64,000 nucleotides of DNA from Halobacillus_B sp963739045. Lineage in GTDB: Bacteria; Bacillota; Bacilli; Bacillales; Halobacillaceae. Below the pieces are notes generated by a model. The model ran no database searches. It was not told the origin of the DNA and worked only from the letters and a program-made list of their open reading frames with translations. The stretch lies in contig CAVTYY010000004.1 in NCBI GenBank assembly GCA_963739045.1, forward strand, positions 620,001 through 684,000. Direction: 5' to 3'. A program made the position numbers and the translations under genes. Shown in pieces: positions 18,191 to 26,129 of this stretch. The first letter of the stretch is position 1. Every line of letters starts with the position of its first letter.

Positions 18191-19303
18191 ATGAAGGAAA
18201 TTGAGCTAAAATTAAACGGAGAAATTTCCCGTTTAACAAATAAAACATTTAAATTTGATGAGCGAGTCGGAGAAGGCTGGTTCTCCGCCGTTTATTTTCT
18301 GAAAACTAAAGAAATTGTGGAACACCACTTACCCGAGAATCATGTGACGATGCAATTCTTTCAAAAAAATCATGGAGTTCTGTGCGGTACAGATGAAACG
18401 ATTGCTCTTATCCACACATTTGCAGATCAACCCGAAGAGTTGGAGATCTATTCGCTTAAGGATGGAGATAAGATCAGCCCTTTTGAAACTGTACTTACGG
18501 TGACTGGTTCATATCAGAACTTTGGATATTTAGAAGGTATTATTGACGGCATATTAGCAAGACGAACCTCCGTGGCTACAAATGTTTATAACGTTGTAAA
18601 GGCTGCAAGGTATTCAGGTAAACAAAAACCGATTATCTTTATGGGTGATCGCGATGATCACTATACTCAGCAAGCGGGTGATGGCTACGCTGCTTCCATC
18701 GGCGGTTCTACAGCTCAGGCAACACATGCGATGAATGAATGGTGGGGGAAAGAAGGTATGGGAACGATGCCCCATGCCCTGATTCAAATGTTCAGAGGAG
18801 ATGTAGTGGCAGCTTCGAGAGCTTATCAAGCCCAATTTCCTGAAGATCAGCTAATGGCACTTGTTGATTATAACAATGATGTCATCACAGATTCCTTGAA
18901 AGTAGCAAGAGAATTTGGTGATGAACTTAAGGGAGTCCGTTTAGATACATCAAGAGCTCTCGTAGATAAGTACTTTCTTCGCAACCAGCATTTGATGGGT
19001 ACATTTGACCCCCGGGGTGTAAATCCGGAGCTTGTATTTGCCTTAAGACGGGCGTTAGATAAAGAGGGCTTTAAACATGTGAAGATTGTAGTCAGCGGCG
19101 GTTTTACGGAAGAGCGAATTCGTTCGTTTGAAGAAAAGAAAGTCCCTGTCGACATGTACGGGGTAGGAGGAAGCTTGTTGAAAATCGGTATGGGCTTTAC
19201 CGGTGATAATGTTCTTGTAAACGGAGAACCAGAAGCTAAAGAAGGACGCCGATACAAACCGAACCCGCGTTTAGAATATGTTGAGTATGTTGAACAGAAC
19301 TAA
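18191..19303 (+). CDS. Nicotinate phosphoribosyltransferase, short type
   Basis: 370 residues from the ATG at 18191; AAGGAG at 18178-18183 excludes the in-frame ATGs at 18149 and 18158. Motifs GDRDDHYTQQAGDG, GSTAQATHAMNEWWGKEGMGTMPHA (in two parts), VDYNNDV, DPRGVNPE and VDMYGVGGSLLK are those of the NAPRT/QPRT type II phosphoribosyltransferase fold with a PRPP site. It converts nicotinate and PRPP to nicotinate mononucleotide in the NAD salvage route. Shorter than the roughly 490-residue PncB/YueK of B. subtilis and closer to the 370-390-residue form. It sits between sftA and murC, which are adjacent in B. subtilis. Confidence 0.85.
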   Translation: MKEIELKLNGEISRLTNKTFKFDERVGEGWFSAVYFLKTKEIVEHHLPENHVTMQFFQKNHGVLCGTDETIALIHTFADQPEELEIYSLKDGDKISPFETVLTVTGSYQNFGYLEGIIDGILARRTSVATNVYNVVKAARYSGKQKPIIFMGDRDDHYTQQAGDGYAASIGGSTAQATHAMNEWWGKEGMGTMPHALIQMFRGDVVAASRAYQAQFPEDQLMALVDYNNDVITDSLKVAREFGDELKGVRLDTSRALVDKYFLRNQHLMGTFDPRGVNPELVFALRRALDKEGFKHVKIVVSGGFTEERIRSFEEKKVPVDMYGVGGSLLKIGMGFTGDNVLVNGEPEAKEGRRYKPNPRLEYVEYVEQN

Positions 19304-19306
19304 CCC

Positions 19307-19341
19307 AAAAGGCACCCTTGATGGTAAAGCAGTGCCTTTTT
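19307..19341 (+). terminator. Terminator after the NAPRT gene
   Basis: AAAAGGCAC and GTGCCTTTT form a 9-base-pair stem around a 16-base loop, with T residues on the 3' side. Confidence 0.7.
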
Positions 19342-19519
19342 CCGTTTGGTATTATGGCACCATAAAAAGAGATGCTTTTTATCAGTAGAAATCCATGATA
19401 AGATAGTTAGGCGTTCTTACAGGTGAGGGTATTTTTATCACTGCTAATTAAATCGCAACTTAAGAAAAGATACATATACTATACTAAAGTGATCCACTTT
19501 ATTTTGGAGGTTCTTGTTT

Positions 19520-20812
19520 ATGACGACTTACCATTTTATTGGTATTAAAGGAACAGGAATGAGTGCGCTCGCCCAAATCTTGCATGATTCAGGACAGCAG
19601 GTGCAAGGCTCAGATGTTGATAAACGTTTTTTTACCCAGGAAACTCTGGAAGCAAGAAATATAGAAATTCTGCCTTTTTCAAAAGAAAATATTGAGGACG
19701 GCTTAACGGTAATTGCGGGAAATGCTTTTTCTGATGATCATGAAGAGATTGTACGGGCTAAAGAACTTGGCCTCCCTTACTATCGTTATCACGAATTTTT
19801 AGGAGAATGGCTGCAGCAATATACAAGTATAGCAGTGACAGGTGCTCACGGGAAAACCTCCACGACTGGATTGTTGGCCCATGTACTATCTGAAAATTAC
19901 CCAACCTCCTACTTAATTGGTGATGGAACAGGAAAAGGTCATGCAGATAGTCAATATTTTGCTTTTGAAGCATGCGAATATCGCAGGCATTTCCTGGCAT
20001 ACCAACCAGACTATGCCATTATGACAAATATTGACTTTGATCATCCCGATTACTTTACGAGCATTGAAGATGTATTTCAAGCTTTTCAGCAAATGGCGAA
20101 GCAAGTGAAAAAAGGAATCATTGCCTGTGGAGATGATGAACACTTGCAGCATATCCATGCGAACGTACCTGTATTGTATTATGGCTTTGCAGATTCAAAT
20201 GATTTTCAGGCTCAAAACGTAGCGGAAGATGAATTCGGTACGACGTTCGATGTGTTTGTTCGTAATACTTTTTATGAATCATTTACAATTCCGCAATTTG
20301 GCGACCACCATGTTTTAAACGCTCTTAGTGTTATTGCTATCTGTCACTATGAAGATATCAAGCCTGAGCAGATTCGTAAACTGTCTACTTTTAAAGGGGT
20401 TAAAAGAAGGTTTACTGAGAAGAAGTGGAAAGACCAAATTCTTGTGGATGACTATGCTCATCATCCAATCGAAATTACCGCGACGATTGATTCGGCTAGA
20501 AAAAAGTATGCAGAACGTCCTGTAGTAGCTATTTTTCAGCCTCATACATTTACACGTACTAAAACATTTTTGAATGAATTCGCCGACAGTCTCAAACTTG
20601 CGGATCACGTTTTTCTATGTGATATCTTCGGTTCTGCCCGAGAGAACAGCGGGAAGATGTCCATTGATCAACTGCAGGAATTGATTCCTGATTCGAAGCT
20701 TTTGGAGTTGGAAGATACGAAACAATTGGAAGAATATTCTGATGGGGTACTGCTCTTTATGGGGGCAGGAGACATCCAGAAATTTCAAAAGGCATACGAG
20801 GAAGAAAATTAA
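19520..20812 (+). CDS. murC: UDP-N-acetylmuramate--L-alanine ligase
   Basis: 430 residues from the ATG at 19520, 9 bases after GGAGG; the TTG at 19514 is too close. The UDP-binding N-terminal loop is GIKGTGMSALAQILHDSG. The ATP loop is VTGAHGKTSTTG (about residues 108-119). DDYAHHP (about 313) and FQPHTFTRT mark the C-terminal domain of Mur ligases. It adds L-Ala to UDP-MurNAc, the first step of the peptidoglycan stem. Own terminator follows. Confidence 0.95.
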   Translation: MTTYHFIGIKGTGMSALAQILHDSGQQVQGSDVDKRFFTQETLEARNIEILPFSKENIEDGLTVIAGNAFSDDHEEIVRAKELGLPYYRYHEFLGEWLQQYTSIAVTGAHGKTSTTGLLAHVLSENYPTSYLIGDGTGKGHADSQYFAFEACEYRRHFLAYQPDYAIMTNIDFDHPDYFTSIEDVFQAFQQMAKQVKKGIIACGDDEHLQHIHANVPVLYYGFADSNDFQAQNVAEDEFGTTFDVFVRNTFYESFTIPQFGDHHVLNALSVIAICHYEDIKPEQIRKLSTFKGVKRRFTEKKWKDQILVDDYAHHPIEITATIDSARKKYAERPVVAIFQPHTFTRTKTFLNEFADSLKLADHVFLCDIFGSARENSGKMSIDQLQELIPDSKLLELEDTKQLEEYSDGVLLFMGAGDIQKFQKAYEEEN

Positions 20813-20822
20813 TAAACATAAC

Positions 20823-20853
20823 GTGCGGGAGGAAAGCCTTTCGCACTTTTTTT
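20823..20853 (+). terminator. Terminator after murC
   Basis: GTGCGGGAGG pairs with CCTTTCGCAC (two G-T pairs), followed by a T-run. Confidence 0.75.
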
Positions 20854-20900
20854 ATGTAAGCAGGAGAACGCATAGAAATATTTACAATCCTGTAAAATAT

Positions 20901-20928
20901 AGAGGAAATTGGCAATGCTTTAACGAAT
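20901..20928 (+). promoter_or_regulatory. Candidate sigma-H promoter of ytxG
   Basis: AGAGGAAAT fits the sigma-H -35 consensus RNAGGAWWW, and AACGAAT fits the -10 RNNGAAT with a 12-base spacer. In B. subtilis the ytxGHJ operon is reported to use both sigma-H and sigma-B. Confidence 0.65.
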
Positions 20929-20951
20929 ATAACCATAAAGCAAGAGAAAAC

Positions 20952-20976
20952 GTTTAAAAATACCCTTTTGGGGAAT
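20952..20976 (+). promoter_or_regulatory. Sigma-B promoter of ytxG
   Basis: GTTTAA, 13 bases, GGGAAT: close to the full sigma-B consensus GTTTAA-N12-14-GGGWAW, 38 bases before the ytxG start. This would give general-stress induction. Confidence 0.85.
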
Positions 20977-21013
20977 AAACTAAATTGTATAAATACATAG
21001 GTGAAGGAGTGTC

Positions 21014-21427
21014 TTGGGGGATATGATAATAATATTATACATCGCAGCTTTAATTGCAGCAGCTGCCTTTGCTGTTTTAGTTATCTTCTTGGCAAGAACG
21101 TTAATGGCTGTGCGCCGAACCATGAACAATGTGGCAGATACATTAGAAGGCGTAGAAAAGCAAATGGAAGGAATCACCCTGGAAACTACAGCTTTGTTAA
21201 ATAAAACAAATAAATTAGCAGAAGATGTAGGGGAAAAATCTCAAAAGTTGAATACTCTCGTTGATGGTGTGAAAGGAATTGGGGATTCCGTACAGGAATT
21301 CAATCAATCTCTGCGCTCCATTTCCAGAGGGATCAGCTCTTCAGTGAATGATAATACTGATAACGCTGCTCAAGCCATGAAGTGGGGACAAGTAGCGATC
21401 AATTTGTGGAAAAAAGCAAAGAAATAA
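21014..21427 (+). CDS. ytxG: General stress protein YtxG (DUF948)
   Basis: 137 residues from the TTG at 21014, with AAGGAG just upstream; the spacing is short, and the ATG at 21023 is an alternative. One N-terminal membrane helix (about residues 4-27, IIILYIAALIAAAAFAVLVIF), then a coiled coil rich in T, L, N and K (DTLEGVEKQMEGITLETTALLNKTNKL), and a basic tail. DUF948 family; no enzyme motif. First gene of the stress group behind tandem sigma-H and sigma-B promoters. Confidence 0.9.
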   Translation: MGDMIIILYIAALIAAAAFAVLVIFLARTLMAVRRTMNNVADTLEGVEKQMEGITLETTALLNKTNKLAEDVGEKSQKLNTLVDGVKGIGDSVQEFNQSLRSISRGISSSVNDNTDNAAQAMKWGQVAINLWKKAKK

Positions 21428-21452
21428 ATATCTTATTGGGAGGAATGTAAAA

Positions 21453-21902
21453 ATGAATGAAGAACAGAATAAAACAGGGAATAACAACGGAAGAGATTTT
21501 GTGCTTGGATCTTTAATTGGCGGTTTAGTAGGAGCGGCGGTTGCTTTGCTGTTCGCCCCTAAATCAGGCCGTGAATTAAGAGATAATCTGAATGAAAGTT
21601 CAAGCGAATGGAAAGAAAAAGCTGGGGTATGGAAAGACACAGCTTATGAAAAAAGCGGAGACTGGAAAAACCGCGCAGTAGAATCGTCTTCCCATTTTAC
21701 TAAAAATGTCTCTGAAAAATCTCAAGAGTTAGGTTCTAAAGTAAAGGATTCTACAAAGAATATTCAAAGTAAAGTCAAGAACTTTAGAAACAGCGACGAA
21801 GAGGAAGCTGAGCGTGCAGCACAAGAAGTTGCAGAAGCAATCGAAGAAGCTGCTCAGGAACTGGAAAAACAGCAAGACTCCACGACAACTAATAATCTTT
21901 AA
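21453..21902 (+). CDS. ytxH: General stress protein YtxH
   Basis: 149 residues, with GGGAGG before the ATG. The YtxH signature is DFVLGSLIGGLVGAAVALLFAPKSGRELRDNL near residues 11-45 (one hydrophobic glycine-zipper-like segment, then the LFAPKSGRE motif). The rest is helical, Lys/Glu-rich, of the LEA-like amphipathic type, ending in an acidic tail. Thought to protect or bind membranes in stress; mechanism unknown. 25 bases after ytxG. Confidence 0.93.
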   Translation: MNEEQNKTGNNNGRDFVLGSLIGGLVGAAVALLFAPKSGRELRDNLNESSSEWKEKAGVWKDTAYEKSGDWKNRAVESSSHFTKNVSEKSQELGSKVKDSTKNIQSKVKNFRNSDEEEAERAAQEVAEAIEEAAQELEKQQDSTTTNNL

Positions 21903-21906
21903 TAAT

Positions 21907-21945
21907 AAATGGTGGAAGCCTTAGTGGTTTCCACCATTTTTTTGG
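21907..21945 (+). terminator. Terminator after ytxH
   Basis: AAATGGTGGAA and TTCCACCATTT form an 11-base-pair stem, followed by T residues. It separates ytxH from ytxJ, unlike a simple three-gene operon. Confidence 0.85.
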
Positions 21946-21983
21946 ATAGATAAGTCGATATATTTTTCAATATGCTTATCTAT
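21946..21983. promoter_or_regulatory. Inverted repeat upstream of ytxJ
   Basis: ATAGATAAG and CTTATCTAT are perfect 9-base arms separated by 20 bases. No following T-run, so more operator-like than terminator-like. Function unknown. Confidence 0.35.
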
Positions 21984-22015
21984 TTGTTATCATTTTAGTT
22001 CCATAAGAAAATCTT

Positions 22016-22044
22016 TTGGCATGCGTGATTTACTGGATTATAGA
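22016..22044 (+). promoter_or_regulatory. Candidate sigma-A promoter of ytxJ
   Basis: TTGGCA, 17 bases, TATAGA. Would give ytxJ its own start downstream of the ytxH terminator. Confidence 0.45.
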
Positions 22045-22100
22045 TGGAAGCTGGATAAAGCCAGCGTCGCTGCATTAGGTATTAGGTAAGGAGGATATTT

Positions 22101-22418
22101 ATGGACTTGAAAGTTGTTCAATCAGAAGAAGAGTTAGAGGAAGAACTAAACCAAGGTGCTTTTTTCTTATTAAAACACAGTTTAACTTGCCCCATCAGTG
22201 CACAGGCAAAGAGTGAGTATGAGAAATTTAGTGAACAGTCCGATTTTCCCTGCTGTATTTTAAATATTCAGCAGTCGAGAGATCTTTCAAAAAAAGTTGC
22301 GGAAAGATTTAATGTTAAGCATGAATCACCCCAAGTCCTGCACTTTCAAGACCAGCAGGTTACATGGCATGAAAGTCACTTTTCTATCACCTCTGATCAG
22401 CTGCACTCCCGTTTATAA
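22101..22418 (+). CDS. ytxJ: YtxJ, monothiol bacilliredoxin-like protein
   Basis: 105 residues, with AAGGAGG before the ATG. Thioredoxin-like fold with a single active Cys30 in LTCPIS, typical of YtxJ (proposed bacillithiol-linked redox protein). The segment KHESPQVLHFQDQQV holds the cis-Pro region. Third gene of the ytxGHJ set but here 198 bases from ytxH with a terminator between. Confidence 0.88.
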   Translation: MDLKVVQSEEELEEELNQGAFFLLKHSLTCPISAQAKSEYEKFSEQSDFPCCILNIQQSRDLSKKVAERFNVKHESPQVLHFQDQQVTWHESHFSITSDQLHSRL

Positions 22419-22455
22419 TCAGATGAAGCTGTCGTTCAATCCAAGTTTGAATATC

Positions 22456-22496
22456 AAAAACCCGAACCATGGTTTCCTTTTGGTTCGGGTTTTCTG
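22456..22496. terminator. Terminator after ytxJ with CCCGAACCA core
   Basis: AAAACCCGAACCA (22457-22469) pairs with TGGTTCGGGTTTT (22481-22493). Also lies 3' of the convergent FtsA-like gene and may serve both. Confidence 0.85.
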
Positions 22497-22559
22497 CTGA
22501 ATAAATTTCTTTTACTTCAATTCATTTGGTGAGCAAAAGTTTTGCGGGAGGGGATCATT

Positions 22560-24704
22560 TTAATACTTCATGTCTATAGATAAACGGTCGCCTGAAACAA
22601 TAGTGTCGTTAAAGGTACAGACAGTTTCATTTCGATATATTTTATAGCGGGCTGGTATGGAGGATAACTGAATATCTGTCCATTTAAATATATCCTGAAA
22701 AATAAATGGTTCCTTTTCTTTTTCAGTGATAATCAGACGATCATTTGGAAAGACTAGATCCTCTTCTGATAAATTTTCTCCATTTCTTTTAACTTCACAC
22801 AAAGCTTGTTTAAGACTAATTGGTTTGTTATTAAAGAATACCTCTATTTCGTAAAGAAAAGGCTTGTCCAGCTGCTCTAAAACGCTTCTTAAGGGCAAAC
22901 CGCGGTTCGTCTTCGTATCAATTATATCTTCATGCTTAATAAGGTCTTCCATTTTTCCTGATTCTCCATTAATCAATAGAGGGGCGATAGCAGGTGTGAG
23001 TTCAAAGGAGTGCTGATTGACTCTCACATAATGGGAAGAGGAAGCGGGCTCCACCCACTTATTTATCCTGGTCAGTACCTTTTTTAATTCGGTTAATGTA
23101 GTTACTGGGAAATATTCAATTTGCTGCTGATCTTTAACTTTGCAGTCTGCTTGAACTAATGTGCCATTAACGAACACAACTGGCTGAGTAAATGAGAAGA
23201 ACTCATGATTGTAAGTTAAATGAAGGCGGTCGAAGTCACCGATCAAGTCCTCTACCGTTAAATCGGGAGTCTGCCCGTGTCTGCCCTGCTCGATGCCAAT
23301 GTGGTCACCTTCACTCACAGGTGATTCTATGGAGGTAAGAGTACCGTTTCTCAAGATACATGGTGGCGAACCCAAAGCACCTTCGAGAGGCAAAGTCTTG
23401 CCATTCAGCTCGATCATTAAACCCTCCCCAGGTTTCCCGTAAAGCTTCGATAATTCAATGCCGGCTGCCAAAATACAATCGCCTACGGTTAATTGTTTCA
23501 TATCAAATAAACGGATGGTCTGCCCATTCACAATCACATTCTTATACTGAATTGGATTTTGCTTAGCCGCGATAGCTATTCCGATGGGAGTAACTAATTC
23601 TGGTCCATGGGGAAGTTGTTCATGATCCTCTAATTGTTGAATAGCTCTTATACCGCGGATAGCGATTCGGTTAGCCGGAACCCCCATGGATTCAGCAAGA
23701 TATTTAGAAAGTTCCGGGGTTTGACTGCCGCCGCCTACTAACATAACAGCTTTGGGAGCAGTTTGATTAAGCTGTAGAATTTCTGTTGCAATTTGCTCAG
23801 CCAGTGATTTTAGAGAATCTTCAATTTTACTTACTGCCTCAGCGTACTGAATAGTAGATTCTAAGCCCAGTATATCAGTGATAGAAGTAAATCCTTTTGT
23901 CGTCAATTCTCTCTTTGCTCGTTCTGCATCAGGAAAATCCAGCAGGTATTCGTCGCTTATGGCTTCGGTTACTGAGTCTCCAGCAGAAGGAACCATTCCA
24001 TAAGCGATAACCGTACCCGAATTTGTTATTGCAATGTCACTCGTTCCCGCGCCAATATCCACCAAGGCGACATTCAATCTTCTCATCGAAGGCGGGATGA
24101 GCACTTGGATGGCAGCGATAGGCTCAAGAGTTAAAGCTTCCATTGCTAATTTTGCACGACCTAATGCTGATAATAATGAATCTACCACCACCTTTGGCAG
24201 AAAGGTAGCAATAATCTCCACTTGAGCTATCTGTCCCTGTTGATCGATAAGAGAGCCGATTTTCTGCCCATCAATGTGATAGTGGAGTACGGAATATCCG
24301 ACACAGTAGTAATCAGCCCCCTGGGATTCTTCCGTCTTCTGGGCAAGCTGGTATTGAGCTTGCTGCACAGCATTTAATTCAAGATGAATAATATCTTCAC
24401 GAGTCATAAGCGGCTGTTGATAAACATCTTGACTGAATTCCGTTTTCTTCGTTCTCAGAGCACGTCCGGCTGCAGCTACACAAACTTTTTTTAAGGGACC
24501 ATGGTTTACTTCAAGTCGTTCTTTAACTTTGGTAATCACTTGAGAAACGGCAACTACGTCGTGTATTTGACCATCAAGCATGGATCGTTCAGTATGTTCT
24601 TCAGTAATATGGTCAGCTATACGATAGAAGTCGCCAACTTTTTCTAGAATGATGCCAACGACTGATCTGGTGCCAATATCGAGGGCAAATAATTTTTCAT
24701 TCAT
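22560..24704 (-). CDS. FtsA/PilM-like actin-fold ATPase with C-terminal beta-grasp-like repeats
   Basis: 714 residues from the ATG at 24704, 10 bases after GGAGGT; the TTG at 24722 overlaps that site. Residues 1-370 are an FtsA/PilM-type actin fold: phosphate 1 LDIGTRSVVGIIL, an SHS2-like insert (about 75-185), phosphate 2 VDIGAGTSDIA (about 208-218) and adenosine motif VMLVGGGSQTPEL (about 316-328). It is much longer than FtsA (about 430) and lacks the FtsA membrane-binding tail. The last 340 residues seem to hold several units of the form strand, NG turn, strand, helix, GD-x-I-x-I strand (IELNGKTLPL...EGDHIGI; VFFNNKPISL...NDRLIIT; VSGDRLSID), like ubiquitin/ThiS folds. It may be a cytoskeletal or envelope-linked ATPase; function is not known to me. 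Divergent from aroA. Confidence 0.8.
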   Translation of the reverse strand: MNEKLFALDIGTRSVVGIILEKVGDFYRIADHITEEHTERSMLDGQIHDVVAVSQVITKVKERLEVNHGPLKKVCVAAAGRALRTKKTEFSQDVYQQPLMTREDIIHLELNAVQQAQYQLAQKTEESQGADYYCVGYSVLHYHIDGQKIGSLIDQQGQIAQVEIIATFLPKVVVDSLLSALGRAKLAMEALTLEPIAAIQVLIPPSMRRLNVALVDIGAGTSDIAITNSGTVIAYGMVPSAGDSVTEAISDEYLLDFPDAERAKRELTTKGFTSITDILGLESTIQYAEAVSKIEDSLKSLAEQIATEILQLNQTAPKAVMLVGGGSQTPELSKYLAESMGVPANRIAIRGIRAIQQLEDHEQLPHGPELVTPIGIAIAAKQNPIQYKNVIVNGQTIRLFDMKQLTVGDCILAAGIELSKLYGKPGEGLMIELNGKTLPLEGALGSPPCILRNGTLTSIESPVSEGDHIGIEQGRHGQTPDLTVEDLIGDFDRLHLTYNHEFFSFTQPVVFVNGTLVQADCKVKDQQQIEYFPVTTLTELKKVLTRINKWVEPASSSHYVRVNQHSFELTPAIAPLLINGESGKMEDLIKHEDIIDTKTNRGLPLRSVLEQLDKPFLYEIEVFFNNKPISLKQALCEVKRNGENLSEEDLVFPNDRLIITEKEKEPFIFQDIFKWTDIQLSSIPARYKIYRNETVCTFNDTIVSGDRLSIDMKY

Positions 24705-24768
24705 TCGGTTATGTACCTCCAAAAACTAATTTTCTTAAATTTCTTATTTATAAAATCTGTTGAGAAGG

Positions 24769-24797
24769 GTGACAAGTGCGATAATCTTAGCTATAAT
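24769..24797 (+). promoter_or_regulatory. Sigma-A promoter of aroA
   Basis: GTGACA, 17 bases, TATAAT, one mismatch to the -35 consensus, 69 bases before the aroA start. Confidence 0.65.
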
Positions 24798-24865
24798 TAT
24801 CCCTAATTATCTTTGAATGTATCATATTTTGTCATTTCATTAAACAAAACAGAGGGGGATGGACA

Positions 24866-25936
24866 ATGAGTAATCAGAAACTTGATGAACTGCGTGGACA
24901 ACTAGATGAGGTAAATTTGCAGCTTTTGAATTTAATCAATAAACGCGGTGATCTAGTAAAGGAAATTGGCCAAATTAAAGAACAACAAGGGATGAATCGG
25001 TTTGATCCAGTAAGGGAAAGAGTTATGCTGGACCAATTATCCAAACATAATGGCGGACCTTTCGAGGATTCTACAATTGTCCATTTATTTAAAGAAATTT
25101 TCAAAGCAGCACTTGAGCTTCAACAAGATGACCATCGTAAAGCCTTATTGGTTTCGCGAAAGAAAAAACCTGAAGATACAATCATTGAAATAAAAGGTGA
25201 ACGGATTGGTGATGGACAGCCGCACTTTATTATGGGACCTTGTTCAGTAGAAAGCTACGAACAAGTGGCTACAGTGGCTGACGCCGTAAAGAAACAAGGA
25301 TTGAATTTACTGCGTGGAGGTGCCTTTAAACCGAGGACTTCTCCTTATGATTTCCAGGGTCTGGGTTTGGAAGGTTTGAAAATCCTTAAAAAAGCAGCTG
25401 ATGAACAGGATTTAGCTGTCGTTTCAGAAATTGTAAACCCTGCTGACTTAGAGGAAGCATTAGAATACTTGGATGTTATTCAAATAGGCGCTCGTAATAT
25501 GCAGAATTTTGAACTTCTTAAAGCGGCAGGCTCAGTTAATAAGCCTGTTTTATTGAAAAGAGGGATGTCTGCTACTATTTCAGAATTTATTAATGCCGCA
25601 GAATATATCATTTCAAGAGGAAATGACAAGATTATCTTATGTGAAAGAGGAATCAGAACGTACGAGAAAGCAACGAGAAACACATTAGATATATCGTCAG
25701 TTCCTATCCTGAAACAGGAAACCCACTTGCCAGTAATGGTGGATGTGACCCATTCTACCGGCAGAAGGGATCTCCTGCTCCCGGCAGCCAAGGCAGCCTT
25801 AGCAATTGGAGCGGATGGAGTTATGGCAGAAGTTCATCCTGATCCTGCAGTGGCACTTTCTGATTCAGCACAGCAAATGGATATCCCGATGTTCAATGAT
25901 TTCATGGAGCAATTAACTAAAGTGATTGCTAAATAA
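24866..25936 (+). CDS. aroA: Bifunctional chorismate mutase / DAHP synthase
   Basis: 356 residues, AGAGGGGGA site before the ATG. Residues 1-90 are an AroQ-type chorismate mutase (LRGQLDEVNLQLLNLINKRGDLVKEIG). Residues about 105-350 are a DAHP synthase of the KDO8P-like (type I beta) class: FIMGPCSVESYEQ, RGGAFKPRTSPYDFQG, QIGARNMQNFELL, LKRG and MVDVTHSTGRRDLLLPAAKAAL (the metal-binding His). It condenses PEP and erythrose-4-phosphate at the start of the aromatic pathway. The fused mutase domain gives feedback by chorismate and prephenate, as known in B. subtilis AroA. Confidence 0.96.
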   Translation: MSNQKLDELRGQLDEVNLQLLNLINKRGDLVKEIGQIKEQQGMNRFDPVRERVMLDQLSKHNGGPFEDSTIVHLFKEIFKAALELQQDDHRKALLVSRKKKPEDTIIEIKGERIGDGQPHFIMGPCSVESYEQVATVADAVKKQGLNLLRGGAFKPRTSPYDFQGLGLEGLKILKKAADEQDLAVVSEIVNPADLEEALEYLDVIQIGARNMQNFELLKAAGSVNKPVLLKRGMSATISEFINAAEYIISRGNDKIILCERGIRTYEKATRNTLDISSVPILKQETHLPVMVDVTHSTGRRDLLLPAAKAALAIGADGVMAEVHPDPAVALSDSAQQMDIPMFNDFMEQLTKVIAK

Positions 25937-25952
25937 CGAGCCGGGGATAATA

Positions 25953-25987
25953 AAGTTAGGCTGGAGAACCAGCCTAACTTATTTTTG
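25953..25987 (+). terminator. Terminator after aroA
   Basis: AAGTTAGGCTGG and CCAGCCTAACTT form a 12-base-pair stem with loop AGAA, then ATTTTTG. Confidence 0.9.
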
Positions 25988-26049
25988 TGTGAAGGAAGAA
26001 TCCGTTATAATGGAAAGGGTATTCTAAAAGTACAAAAGACATACTAACA

Positions 26050-26078
26050 TTGCGGAACACAATGAACTATCGTATGAT
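26050..26078 (+). promoter_or_regulatory. Sigma-A promoter of ccpA
   Basis: TTGCGG, 17 bases, TATGAT, 52 bases before the ccpA start. Confidence 0.55.
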
Positions 26079-26129
26079 TATTTTATTAAATATTTCGTAC
26101 CATGGAAATCGGACAAGGGAGGATTCGGA

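Noticed and set aside
18868..19257. 129-residue minus-strand frame within the NAPRT gene
   Set aside because: Shadow of a well-conserved enzyme on the other strand.
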